A stretch of 64,000 nucleotides of DNA from Owenia fusiformis (lineage: Eukaryota > Annelida > Polychaeta > Sabellida > Oweniidae): positions 39,869,375-39,933,374 of the forward strand of contig CAIIXF020000005.1 in NCBI GenBank assembly GCA_903813345.2, written 5' to 3'. A program made the translations under genes and the position numbers. The first letter of the stretch is position 1. Each line of letters starts with the position of its first letter. Below are positions 46,479 through 64,000 of this stretch, one piece after another. Under the pieces are notes generated by a model. The model was given only the letters and a program-made list of their open reading frames with translations, did not search any database and was not told where the DNA came from.

Positions 46479-47850
46479 TCAAATGTGTGTTCCCTGACAC
46501 TGGTTGTGTTTTGATTTAATATATAAAACACAATATTCTGTACACATACATGTAGCAGATTTACTGTTTTGTATAGCTATCTCATCAAGTGCATGTGAAT
46601 GAACATGTGCATGGTGGATATTTTAATGATCTTATGTAGCATTTAAAGTTTCTGTGAGTCATCCACACAGAAGACGATACAAATTTTGACAAAATTTGAA
46701 TCAATTCCATTGGGAGCAAAAATAGGTGGTCAAATTCAGAGTATCCATAATGTTTCCAAAGTCCCCTACTCCCTATGACAGCAAAGAATTGACAGTTCAA
46801 AATGAATTACAATAAGAACAACATATTCAGAAGTGGGATTGAACTGAATAATCAAACGGGCCATGGGTATTATTGTCTCAAATAATTCAGCTCTGACCCG
46901 GGAACTCTGCCAACGACTATTTTTAAATTCCCGGGAATTTTCGTCACATTTTGTGGACGTTTCGTTCATTGTGTTCCGTTTATTGTGTTTCGTCCAGTGC
47001 TTTCTAAAATGAAAAAAAACATTTTTAAAAACAGGCTAAAGTAGAGGAATATGAAGCCGAGCTACAGCAATCTGACAATTGGAGATTAAAAAGACGTTCA
47101 TTAGTTGTGAACTCATTCACTTGAAGCGGGGAGGAAAGGTAACAGTATCCCGAAAGCGACTGAGCCAAACCTTTCGATTCAACAAATTCAAAATCATGAA
47201 AAGTCAAGTGAAAATGAATAAATGTTTGGCAAAACCAGTCCATAACCCGGGGTTCCAAAGAGAAGTACATGTACATGGACGTCTAATACGTTCTTCGAAC
47301 GAGTTAGATATCAATAACAGGACTGGCAACAAGATCCAAGTATTTTTCAAGACCGCCGACTCTCATTGGGCTATTTATCCCTATTGACTCAGTTGTTCAT
47401 ATAAATTTACGTACCCTAGATGCTTTTTAATCGAACTAGATAGAAAATATTGTTTTATAAATTGTTCTAAAAAGCGATTATTATACTAAATATACTTTGA
47501 ACAGGTCGACTGACAAAAAAGACGGGCTTCTGGTGCAAGGTCACGTGATCTATTCGGGAGGTTCACCATTTAACCAATCAACATCGAGATAAAATTGATG
47601 ACGTCACCGCAATCGGTCAAGGTCAGGTCAAAAGTAATCCATCTTGCCATTTGCTCAGCCGAATCTTACCAGTCGACAAAAAACAATGAAATCACTTTAA
47701 AAATAAAAAATACACTTTAAAATTGAGACTGATTGAATATGGAAAGACTCCATTGAATACAGCTGTACAATTTACAGTCTCCAAGATGAGCTAATTTCGG
47801 AGAGATTCGGAAATTAAAAAAGGTAACTTTATATTTTTCATTCGTGTTTC

Positions 47851-48388
47851 CATGGGCTTTCAATTAAAAGGGTTTTAATGCAACTCTGTGTAATAAACAT
47901 GAGAACTTCAAAATGAGCAGTGCCATGCTTCCCTTTTTCGTAATATTTGAAAATGTATTATTTAGATATGCATGTTTTAGTATTATTTTGAATAAAAATC
48001 AATTTTCAATATAATTAAAGCATAAATTATGTTAAATCTCATGTAAAAGTTAACAAAAAAGACCTATAAGAGTAAGAGGTATCAAAATGTGCTCTTCAAG
48101 TATTGCATTTTGGGTAATTATTCAAGAACACATTCCCATAAAAACACAATTTGTGGGATAATGTTCACTTCATTGCCATTATTATGATAAATTCCATTTT
48201 TTATTAAATTATCAACATGTATGTGGATAATCATGTTTTTATTTTTGAGTTATTTCTATAAATCATCCATAAAAAGTACAAAATAAGATATTCTTGGAAT
48301 GTGTACATTCTCCAAGTTTGAAAACCAAAAGGCAATCCTTATGTATGAATAATGGGAAGTTGCCTACCCTTCTAGTTGAAAGCCCATG
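47851..48388. mobile_element. TIR element with 7-bp target duplication, 538 bp
   Basis: GTGTTTC flanks both sides (47844-47850 and 48389-48395). Ends are CATGGGCTTTCAATTA and the inverted TAGTTGAAAGCCCATG, with similarity continuing to AAGGG. Additional single ends occur at about 48690 and 61186. A 7-8-bp duplication suggests hAT-like transposition. Confidence 0.75.
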
Positions 48389-49424
48389 GTGTTTCCCAAC
48401 TTCAAGAATTTGGAATCCCAATCTCCTTTTGCCAGAACATTCTCTTCGACTGTGTACGTGTATTTATAGATGATTTTTATCGTTTTTTGTGTAAAAACAC
48501 TAAAAATGATACAAACCAGATGTAAATAGTTCTCTGTGCGGGGTTTGAGGTGAAGGGGAGGGGTTATTATTCATACAGTAATGGAAACGGTTTCAAATTA
48601 TAGAATATACATGTACAAACCTGTAGGCCTACAGTTGAAAATTTCAATAAACCTCATCCATCAATAGTTATCACTATGAGCTAAACTCTCTAGTTGAAAG
48701 CCCATGGTTTCATGTCTCAAACCAAACGGTCGAAAAATAATTTCCGTTCACTCCTAAGTAGATCTAGCACAATAAATGAATCCAGACACATATACAATGT
48801 TTTATATGTCTCTGATGAATCCAAGGCTTCACACCTGCTGTAAATGATGGATAAATTCCTACAAAATCGAACGAATGTCTTCATAGATTGCCATTGTTGA
48901 GATCCAAGGTTGATTGGCTCCCAGAATCAACAATATTCTGCCCCATATATGGTATTGTGACCTTTAACCTTATGTTGCATTCTGGAAGCCAATCTTCCTT
49001 GCAGCGTAATCTTGCTCCAAAATTACCTCAACATTTGAAGAGTTGGCATTAAAATCACTTAAAAGGAGGGGGAGTTGTTTGTAGAATGAATCGGGGAGTT
49101 TTTTGATGCATTTCCCTCATATTTTTAATCCCAAAAAATCAATACACTTTAAAACATTTTATTGTCTATAAGATTACACCATATAATCCCCTAAAATATT
49201 TCTCATTTTCAAGGATTATCTATGGATAGATATTTTCATTTTTCAAACTTCAGAGGGCTGGGAATCATTGATAATCAACACTTTTGAATAATATAAAAGC
49301 TGTTTTAATAGGTTTCATGTATGCCAATAGTTTCTCAAATTGTGTAAACTGTACACATTCCTTAATTCCTAGAATTTTCTCTTTGAGGAATTTAAAAAAG
49401 CAACATTTTTCAATATGGTTAATG

Positions 49425-49600
49425 TATAAAAAGATTTGGATATTACATAATTGATCTCCAAAAATAACAAAATAACATGGATTATGAGATATAATGGATC
49501 ATAACAAATGGATTATGAGATAATCCCTTCCTTATTTTGTTATTTTTTTCTTTTTGGAGATCAATTATGTAATGTCCCCCAATCTTTTTGTACATTTACC
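49425..49600. repeat. Hairpin with ~55-bp imperfect arms
   Basis: TACATAATTGATCTCCAAAA and ATAACAAAATAA are reverse-complemented at about 49535-49580 (TTATTTTGTTAT ... GGAGATCAATTATGTAAT). A short direct repeat (ATGGATTATGAGATA) lies in the loop. Confidence 0.7.
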
Positions 49601-50232
49601 ATAATAATAATTTACCATAATTCACCATTTGCAAAATTGGTGATGATGGGTGGATTAATGACAGCTTAGGAGATAATCCAATCGACTTTACTTTCATTCT
49701 ATCGCCCCTTATTGAAGATAATATATTGGCCAAACGCATTTGTTTTTGTGGTCAAATAATTATTAGAACTTAAGTAAAAGCTGTCTAAAAAAGCTTGCAA
49801 TAAAGTACCTTCCCCTTTATTGTTTTAATATACAGGTATTCCATAATGTAACAAGATAATGCTATTTCTTACAATAGAGTTTATCATTAACCACAATATC
49901 AGGCTTTGATAACATGCGTAATAATGAGTAAACAAAAGTTTAAGTGTGTCACTCCTGTACATAGAATCTTTACTTAAACATTTATTCCAGATTGTTCCCT
50001 CTAAATATATTGAAAATGCCTATTTTTCAGACTTACTGAAATATCAATGTTGACCTACCTTTCATGTTGACCCTTAAAATGTAGAACATGTTATTTTCAC
50101 TCTTGTCACTTTGTGTATTTAAGGTTAACAAGTGCAAGGGGACATTTTACAATAAATGTATATGTCTCAGAAATAGCACTACAAGGTCAAACTCTGTAGA
50201 CTATTCATATATAGGCCTGCCATCACGTCTTA

Positions 50233-53200
50233 ATGTACAGATCTTTTCAGATGAGGTCTCAATACTTGAGGAAGCTATTCAGCTACTCCAGGCTATCCAG
50301 GGGCAGGGTAGAACACTTAATCCAGACTGGCAATGGCTCATGTGTGGTTAGTAGCACACGAATCACCGGATTGGTTAGTATTGCACTTACACGGCAACTC
50401 AGCTCGACGGGCTTTACGAAACACGATGCTTATATTGATGGTAAATGGATTCCTGCAGACAATGGGGACAGATTTAAAGGTAAGTGTTAAACTTTTACAG
50501 GAAGCTTCAGGTCTAAATGGTTGCTTAATATTGCAGGATTAATTTTAATTTGTGCAAATTTTAATTTTGAATTTCTTTAAAAGCAAACCTTTGTTTTTGA
50601 TACACTTAAAGCAGATATGAAATGGTATTTTTAACCTAAAGGAATCATTATAATTTTTTGATAAATGTATTTGGACATGTTTTCTCATCAGTAGTGTGAA
50701 AATTATTTCACTCTAACGATCGTTATGGCTGCTTAATAAGCAATATTCAAATTGGTTGTGACGTTATTGGCCCCCACGTGATCTCCCCACGTGGCCCCCG
50801 TTTTGGTCCATTAGATCATGATGTCATAATGCCAAAATGTTTTGTTATTTGTTTACACAATAAACCTATTGTTGCCGTGACGTTGTGATTACTAAGGAAC
50901 CAATAAACCAAAGCTATATTTTGTATATGACGTTACCAATCACATGGGGGCCAATTTGATTGATCAGTTAGTTTTATTTCGTTATCTATGACCGTAAGCA
51001 GTTATCTAACATTTATTTTAAAATGGCTATCGCAAGAACTCTACGTTGGGCTTACAATGGAGAAAACCGCATTTTTGTAGCTGCAAGTTGAGAAAAGCTA
51101 TTTCAGTTGTCCTTTAAATACATCTTCATGTATGTTCAGCCACTCTAGAATGTCAAAAATGTAATTAGTCAAATGCAGTTTGATCTTATATTAAAGAAAG
51201 AGCTAAAAAAAGTAACTATTAACCAGATTGTATTGTTTTATGTTAATATCACTCCCCACTTGGTGAAATTCTGATGAAAAGATCCTTTATGTGATTTTAT
51301 TTCAGTGACCAACCCAGCAACTGGTGAAGTGATCAGTCATGTACCTAACATGGGTGAAATTGAGGCCACTAGAGCAATAGAGAGAGCAGGAGAGGCCTTC
51401 CAAACATGGAGGAAATATACTGGCAAGGTAACAAAATTAGAATAAAACATTTACAATGTTCTCCACAGGATAGCAAAGTAGGTGCAAAATTCTCATTTTC
51501 ACAAAGCAGATCGAAACTGGTCAAATTTGCCCATTTTTCATGATTCTTCTCATTTTCATTGTGGGTGCAAATGGATTTTCAGGTGGGTGTAAGCCTGTTT
51601 TTAAGATCTCAGGTGGGTGCTGCGCCCACTTGCTTTAATGCTGGGGAGATCCCGGATTTATAATGCTATAAACAGATAAAAGTAACTTTTTATTCACCTA
51701 TGCTTAATTCAATGACGATTGGTTCAATAAGCTTTCCTGGCAATGGTTTCTGGGTGTTTTCTAATGATTTAAAGGCCCTGGCTGCTTAAAGCTTTAATCA
51801 ATTAAGCTTATATTGCAAATTTACCCAATGCTATCAAAATGTTATTGGTGAAACTTTTTTTGAAGGATTTTTGATTAAAAACTTGTAAAAAAGACTTTGC
51901 ACTGGGCCTTTATTTGTTATTTTAAGATGGTGTGACAAACATAATCTGAGAAAAAATGATAAATATGCTAGCACTAAACAAATACTGTGATATACCTACG
52001 ATAGGTGTAAACTGCCTTATTCAGAATTAAAAAAGAAAATCAGAAATGTGTCAAAGTCATGGAAATCAAATTTCATAAACATTGTTATTGAGCATCCTGA
52101 ATAAAAAAGTCTGGAAAAAGGGAGAACATTAAAATCTTCTTTCCATCACCCTGTGTATTCCAATATTGTTATTTTACATTGTTTTTGAAGGAACGAAGCA
52201 GTATATTATACAAATGGCACAGTCTTATAGTGGAACACCATATGGAGCTTGCAAGGTTATTGACCACTGAAAATGTAAGTCCATGTAAAGTAACATGAAA
52301 AATATGTCTATTGTGTTCATTAAATATACTGACAATCAGCTATATAAGAAATAGTCACGCTAAAATCACTCTTTGACATCAACTGAAAGACAGAAAAGGG
52401 TAGAGAGTTAAAAGTATTTTCAATCACAAAAATCTCTAATACCATGAGAATCTAATATCTGGAAAATATTTGAGAAACAGTAGAATATTCAAAATTCAAT
52501 TAATTCAGTCAAATTTATTTTGTTAGGGTAAGCCACTGTCTGATGCCACAACAGAGACTTTGTATGGGGCTTCCTTCTTGGAATGGTTCTCTGGAGAGGC
52601 AAGGAGAATGTATGGTGACGTCATCCCTACTCCTGCTGCAAACAAACGAATACTTGCCATCAAACAACCAATAGGTGTCGCTTCTTTGATATGCCCAGTA
52701 AGTGAGTAATTTGTTTACAGTCATGTATGAATAAGTTCAGGTAGTGAGTAATTTGTTTACAGTAATGTATGAATAAGTTCAGGAAGTGAGTAATTTGTTT
52801 ACAGTAATGTATGAATAAGTTCAGGAAGTGAGTAATTTGTTTACAGTAATGTATGAATAAGTTCAGGAAGTGAGTAATTTATTTACTGTAATGCATGATC
52901 AGTGAGTGAAAAATTCATTAAATAAGTTCAGTAAGTGAGTTATGCATAAATATGAGTGAGTAATACTTAAATAAGTTCAGTGAGTGAGTAATGTATGAAC
53001 TCCAGTTATCTAGTAAATGAGTAATACATAGATATGTCCAGTGAGTGAGTCAAGCTATGAGTATTGGATTTTGATTCAATATATATTTTGCAAAACTGCA
53101 TTTCCTTCTTTCACTGTTGTTACCATGTAGTGATTCTTCTATTTTCTAGTGGAATTTCCCTGTTGCCATGGTGACAAGGAAGGCTGGAGCAGCTCTAGCT

Positions 53201-56200
53201 GCTGGGTGTAGTATTGTGATAAAACCTGCTGAAGACACTCCATTGTGCTCCCTGGCACTCACTGAGGTACATGTAGGATAACAAAATATCAATCCGACTC
53301 TCCAAAAACCATGGAATGGAACGTTACCCCAACACATATTTTAAAATGTCGACTAATTTTCTGAAAAGAGGGTCTTGTTTTTCTCATTTTAATGCTAACT
53401 TACCTCTTAAAAACACATTATTAGGTATTTTAATGAAATATGTTGTATTTGTAGTCAGAGTATAGTCAAGATCAAAGATATAGCTGTCTAATAATTTGCC
53501 ATACCATTTCATGTTTTCCTAGCTTGCGGAGGAAGCTGGTGTCCCACCTGGTGTTCTTAATGTGGTGACATGCTCCCGGGAGAATGCTCCATCTGTAGGG
53601 AAAGTCATGTGTGAACATCCTCTTGTAGGAGCAGTCTCGTTTACTGGCTCAACTGATGTAGGGAAGGTGTGTGTCATTTTGAATCTGAAGAGTGCTTAAG
53701 TACAGGGTGTTTCATATGAATGTACCCCCCTCTAAACTCATACATCTAGCATTACCACTCTATCATGTTAAATATCATTTTGTGCCAAGCTAATTATGAA
53801 ATTCATATCATTGTATCCAGGATGTTTTTTCAGCTAAATCCTTATTTACCAGTATTGGTCAACATACATCGAAAGACCTTTCCAAAAAACCCTGCCACGT
53901 GCCACCCCTTGACAAATCAGAGAAACTATGATACATTGGCTAAATTGATGATGTCATTGGTAGTAGGTAAAAATCTGACCATGCAAAAACAAGATTCACT
54001 TTTTGCTAATTTTGAAAAAATACAACCCATGACATTGAGAACATCAATCTACGAGCCAATATATCAAAGCTTCTTTCGACCAAAAGGTGGCAGGTTTATT
54101 GGCAAGGCCTATGTAATTTTCAGATTTTCAACATAGTGCGAAACCAAGTTGCTCAATTGCAAGGGAGATCACTGACTTGTTTTTCAATATTGATACTCGT
54201 TATTAAATGTTGTAGATCCTATTGGAGCAGTCTGCAAAAGGAGTTAAGAAATGTTCAATGGAGCTTGGTGGCAATGCAGCATTTATTGTCTTCAACTCAG
54301 CTAAAGTGGACAAAGCCGTAGCTGCTGCTGTGGCCAGTAAATTTCGCTGCAGTGGTCAGGTACTATATAGTGTGTTTAATGTAAAGTCCTCTAGACCTTT
54401 AAACATCAGGGAAATGTATTTATTTTCCAGCACCTGGAAACAGCAATTTGAAATTCAGCCAAAATGGCCTAATCAAGGAATAATGAAAAAATAAAATACA
54501 TCAAATAATCAAGGAATTTTGTATTGGAGCTGAAATAAGTAAAATGTAACGCTTTTAGATGGGAAGTTCAAATAGGACAAGGCATTGACATGCAAAATGT
54601 CAACACCTGCCATTTGTTACAGATGCTGACCGCGGCACACCGAACACCAACAACCTTCCACGAAATGTTAGAGACTATAACAATCTGTAAATAATATTTT
54701 CCAGACATGTGTGTGTACCAATCGCATCCTGGTCCAAGATGGTGTCTATGAGGAATTTGTTGCCAAGTTCACCAATGCCGTAGAGGCATTAGCAATGGGG
54801 AATGGTCTGGATGAGGGGATCAACCTGGGTCCTGTTATTAACCAGAGAGCTGTAGAAAAGGTGTAACCTTTACAGAAAATATTGTCAAATTGTTATGTTT
54901 GGCGTGAAATAACTAATTTATCCTAGAGTTGACTCTCATTCAACAGCGCTTTACCAAAGGGATCTAATTTTACATATTATATTGAATTAACTGCCAAAAA
55001 TACATTTTTATTGTTGCTTTGTCTGGAGTAATTTATTATTGGGATAGTGAAACCTATAGTCTGTGAATATCTTCATCATTTTGATGATAGATTTGCAGAT
55101 TATTATTACAAGATGAGCTTCATGTTTTATGCAATCACTCAATGTACATTTATGTTGTGCCCAATAGGTGGAGAGACTGGTCAATGATGCTGTCTCTAAA
55201 GGATCTATGGTGAAAACTGGGGGGAAAAGGCATAAAAAAGGTGGGAATTTCTATGAAGCAACAGTCCTTACCAATATCAACGAAACCATGGAGATTTCAC
55301 GCGAGGAGATATTTGGTCCAGTGGCTCCAATTATTAGGTGAGTGTAAAAACAAGTATGGAATAACAATGTGGTTTCTTTTGAAAGTCAGAAACAAGCAGA
55401 AGAAAATAAAGTTATCATTCAAGACTGGCATTTTGATGCTTAGACATGTATCAAACATTTTCTGTGTTGGTAGATATCATGTTCAAGATTGAGATTATTC
55501 CGAGGATTATATATCATAGAGTGCCAGTGCTCAAAGAATAACCCCTATACTCTTGACTTAAATTGTGAAAACATTTGAGATGCATCACACTTAATCTACC
55601 ATTAAATGCCACCATGTGATTAACCTTGAAAATTGTGTACCTGTAGGTTCCAAACAGAAGAAGAGGCAGTTAGGGTGGCCAACTCTACATCATATGGATT
55701 AGCAGGTAAGATAAATATGGTATGGTAAATCAAAGTTCCTACATATATGTATAGGTAGGTGTTTCATAAGCTTTGATAGGATACTAGGTCCATTTAGGGG
55801 TCAAGTCATTCAATAGGTCAAAATATGGATATCTCTTTTTTGGTGACATAGTGTTATAGTCTCCAACTTTTTTTAATAAGCTATATTAAGATATTGGAAT
55901 TACTTTTTCTCGAAAAACATTGATCAATTACATTGAAATTAACTTATGTTGAATTAATAGAATCACTCCAAAAAAGTTATATGTACTGTCAGACTGTGAT
56001 TGTCACTTTCATTTATTTTTCAGGTTATTTTTTCACAGAGGACATGAGCCAGCTGTGGAGAGTGGCTGAGAAACTAGAAGTTGGTATGATAGGTATTAAT
56101 GATGGACTCATCACAGCTAGTACTGTAGAAGCTCCTCTAGGGGGAGTCAAACAAAGTGGACTTGGACGTGAGGGTTCAAAATATGGTGTGGATGAATTCA

Positions 56201-56241
56201 CAGAGTTGAAATATTTATGTATTGGCGGGATCACGGACTAA
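50233..56241 (+). CDS. ALDH5A1: Succinate-semialdehyde dehydrogenase, mitochondrial, 543 aa
   Basis: Eleven exons: 50233-50479, 51306-51427, 52191-52274, 52527-52697, 53150-53266, 53523-53666, 54216-54359, 54705-54860, 55168-55337, 55647-55705 and 56024-56241. All are in phase, giving 544 codons. It oxidises succinate semialdehyde to succinate with NAD+ in the mitochondrial matrix, the last step of GABA breakdown. Residues 1-60 are Arg/Ser-rich without acidic clusters, a likely import signal. Family marks: [12 protein letters not shown], the NAD-site WNFP (209-212), [16 protein letters not shown], catalytic Glu311 in ELGG, catalytic Cys345 in [20 protein letters not shown], and the [14 protein letters not shown] tail. 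Length matches human ALDH5A1 (535 aa). The start could also be Met7 (50251). Confidence 0.96.
50684..51119 (+). repeat. Dispersed repeat, longer copy, in ALDH5A1 intron 1
   Basis: Shares at least five blocks with 42763-43022 and has an additional middle part with CCCACGTGATCTCCCCACGTGG, self-complementary around CACGTG. Confidence 0.8.
51459..51655 (+). repeat. Dispersed repeat shared with 59409-59622
   Basis: Contains TTCTCCACAGG, TCATGATTCTTCTCATTTTC, AATGGATTTTCAGGTGGGTG, GCGCCCACTTGC and ends TGCTGGGGAGATC. The copy at 59409 is inverted. Lies in ALDH5A1 intron 2. Confidence 0.78.
52696..53053 (+). repeat. 42-bp minisatellite starting at the ALDH5A1 exon-4 donor
   Basis: Unit 1 starts with the last two exon bases (CA/GTAAGTGAGTAATTTG). 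Three further 42-bp copies (CAGGAAGTGAGTAATTTG... GAATAAGTT) follow, and then increasingly degenerate units of variable length, all starting CAG..AGTGAGT. Confidence 0.9.
54577..54693 (-). repeat. Short copy of the hairpin-ended family before exon 8
   Basis: Reverse orientation: GACAAGGCATTGACATGCAA, AATGTCAACACCTGCC, TTTGTTACAGA, then AGAGACTATAACAATCTG. The terminal hairpin is lost. It ends about 12 bp before the ALDH5A1 exon 8 boundary (54705). Confidence 0.75.
55836..55885 (+). repeat. Fragment of the hairpin-ended family
   Basis: TTGGTGACATAGTGTTATAG followed by TCTCCAACTTTTTTT, the left part only, in ALDH5A1 intron 10. Confidence 0.6.
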
Positions 56242-57924
56242 TGAACAAAAACTATTGAGACTATACTGCAGTAGCTATTTTGGGCTTTTCTCACAAGGAT
56301 CTCTGTGAGAAAAAATGTCCACTTAGTCAGTTTGAATAAAAAGGGTAATTTATCCCTTCTATGCAGAATAGAAATGTATAAATGGTACACAGTTCATGGG
56401 ATATAAAGTGTGTCCCTGTCAATCAATTTGTTTTATGATAGCTCAATATGGCCTATATATTATAGGCATCTTTCTTTGTATTCAAGCCCAAAGTTTATAT
56501 AAGTTTTGCTCAAACGCTGATTTTCAAAATGACAATCAGTTTTTAACATTAAATACAATCAAAATCTAAATGAACCATATTGTTTATATTTAACAAGTAA
56601 AGATGAGGAAGCATGGAGTAGAATGGAATATTTGTAAAATAACATACATAGATATATACTTGTTCTTTATCCTTATTTATTCCTTTATAATACACCACAC
56701 CTTAACAAAGACGACAAATATACATTACTGTTTGTACAGCCAAGTTATCTACATTTTATGTATATTTTTATCATTTTTAATTACTGTAATGTAATGTTTT
56801 AAAGTGCAATCCATAATATGTTAGTCTTTGTATAAATAAAATATTGGACTGAAACTGAACTTATGTCATTTATTTCATATGGCATTTGCCTCTTGATATA
56901 TGGACATTTCAAATTCTTCCGAACATGTCCTGTCCAATCAGATGAGGAGGGCCCATTCCCTGCTCTACATCTCATGATGGTGACGAATCGACGGAGATGT
57001 AAAACCTGTCTAAGTGGAACACCTTTGATACCTCTAAAAGTGTTCCACAAGGGAGGTGTTCCACTTACAAAGGTTCATTTAACATAAGTCAATGATCTTC
57101 TATCAGAGGTGTTCCAATTTACAGGTTTCATTGCACTATTAAACTGAGAATATTTCAGTCTGAGAAGGCATCCATGTATGCTATTATGGGTCTACCCATT
57201 GTGACTAAACAAACCCATTGTGATGCAACAATGATAATAAAAAGGAATGTTATTTGTCATAGTGTTTGCATGTTGCCAACTTTTACATTCCGCAAGAGAT
57301 GAAAAAGACAAACTATTCTAAAAGCTACGCCTTTCATAAGTCAATATGACGTATGACCCTACCTCGATAACTAATTTTTGATAATGAATTGTAAAAATTG
57401 TGATTTACATGATATGCTGGAAAGTACTGTACTATTTAACAATTGTTAACATTGTGAGCTAGTCTAGTTTTAAATAACAGAATTTGGAAATACTTTGTAT
57501 TTTACACATGGACAGCAAAGGAAGATATTCTTTCAGAAGTATGTTCCAATGATGACTTAATCATGCAAAAAATATCCAAATTATCCCAATCAAATTTTAC
57601 CAACTTGTGGAATTTTACTATATTGTGGAAATATCACATACATATGCATTTAGTGTTTTCCCTTATACTTGGCCTGTTTGAGCGCAGAAAGTAGTTAAAA
57701 TTGTTGTTGATAGAAATGATTCCTTTTTAAAAGTTCATTTGGACTCTGTAGCTTTGAGAAAACAAAGAAGGATCTAGCCCAGAGTTCCTGCTATGTACAC
57801 AATGTGGATCAATCCCAAAATTCCCATTCTATTGTCTCACATAAGGATTGTCCCTTCACACCAATCCAGGCTCTGCAATAGATCCTTCTGAAATCCCAGT
57901 TTATAATTGCATTTATTTTTTCTA
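56242..57924. other. Convergent intergenic region between ALDH5A1 and ARF
   Basis: Both genes end into this stretch. It contains the likely ALDH5A1 poly(A) signal (56835) and a Tigger-like fragment at about 57000-57131 (AAAACCTGTCTAAGTGGAAC ... AATTTACAGGTTTCATT). No gene is seen. Confidence 0.55.
56835..56840 (+). terminator. Probable ALDH5A1 polyadenylation signal
   Basis: AATAAA about 595 bp after the stop codon. It is the first clear hexamer in the 3' flank, in an AT-rich context. Confidence 0.45.
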
Positions 57925-63869
<5,945 letters not shown>

Positions 63870-64000
63870 TTTATGTAATTTTGATTGATTTGATTTCCTC
63901 CAAACGCTCACAAGATGTGTATAGGAATTCCTTAAATTATCCTAGCCAGCACCAGGTTTCAATTTTAAGTATATCTAATATAAATTAGGAAAAACTGCTT
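63870..64000 (-). promoter_or_regulatory. 5' untranslated region and possible promoter of ARF
   Basis: The 131 bp upstream of the ARF start codon (minus strand). No TATA box or defined element can be placed. A further 5' untranslated exon may lie outside the window. Confidence 0.35.

Larger units (their letters stand above)
46479..50232. other. Intergenic region before ALDH5A1
   Basis: It holds a 538-bp TIR element (47851-48388) with a further end fragment near 48690, a diverged inverted repeat at about 48905-49005, a long-armed hairpin (49425-49600), and AT-rich filler. The open stretch 47079-47387 lacks splice sites or recognisable motifs and is not called. A CpG-containing zone at about 47500-47830 with CACGTGATC, ending AAAAAG/gtaact, could be the ALDH5A1 promoter and a 5' untranslated exon (inference). 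Confidence 0.45.

Noticed and set aside
47079-47387. 102-codon open frame with Arg/Lys-rich product
   Set aside because: No recognisable motif, no good splice or start context, next to AT-rich intergenic sequence; most likely chance.
53765-54136. 123-codon plus-strand frame in ALDH5A1 intron 6
   Set aside because: No similarity recognised, starts just after a mariner-like end, no splice partners in phase; intronic chance frame.

Overview
The window is animal nuclear DNA. Genes are split into many short exons with GT-AG introns, often 0.3-6 kb long. The background is AT-rich, no gene is arranged in an operon, and DNA-transposon debris is dense. Gene content (HBP1, ALG10, ALDH5A1, ARF) and the transposon spectrum fit a bilaterian invertebrate, probably marine. 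The phylum cannot be fixed from the sequence. The frequent ACATGTAC-type motif is common in mollusc-like genomes, but this is a weak clue.

Layout, left to right: (1) 207-1399 (+), the last three exons of an unidentified conserved helical protein. (2) 5614-19175 (+), a 13-exon gene for a 1027-aa protein with an armadillo-like helical half and a large acidic disordered exon; its introns hold a nested transposon complex and a 27-bp minisatellite that copies the exon-5 splice donor. (3) 25225-38437 (-), an HBP1-type transcription factor (AXH plus HMG box) that here carries two N-terminal zinc fingers; its 6.5-kb intron 6 is filled by a large non-coding inverted-repeat element. (4) 38793-43882 (+), ALG10, head to head with HBP1 across about 355 bp. 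(5) 45744-46470 (+), a two-exon gene for an 83-aa secreted, very acidic, eight-cysteine peptide. (6) 50233-56241 (+), mitochondrial succinate-semialdehyde dehydrogenase (ALDH5A1). (7) 57925-63869 (-), an ARF-family small GTPase of ARF4/5 type, convergent with ALDH5A1.

Mobile and repeat DNA fills the rest. There are mariner-like micro-elements with CAGGGTG ends; a Tigger/pogo element with an 883-bp element nested in it; a TIR family with perfect 9-bp target duplications, present twice; a PIF/Harbinger-like MITE; a hAT-like element; a hairpin-ended element family with an internal tandem array of roughly 120-130 bp units, present at least seven times; tRNA-like sequences; a 104-bp perfect palindrome; and several minisatellites. 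The coding genes are housekeeping functions (N-glycan assembly, GABA-shunt catabolism, vesicle traffic, transcription) and show no sign of a joint pathway. The less ordinary items are the zinc-finger/HBP1 architecture, the acidic Cys-rich peptide, the splice-donor minisatellites and the large non-coding element in the HBP1 intron. All exon boundaries come from reading frame, phase and splice consensus only.
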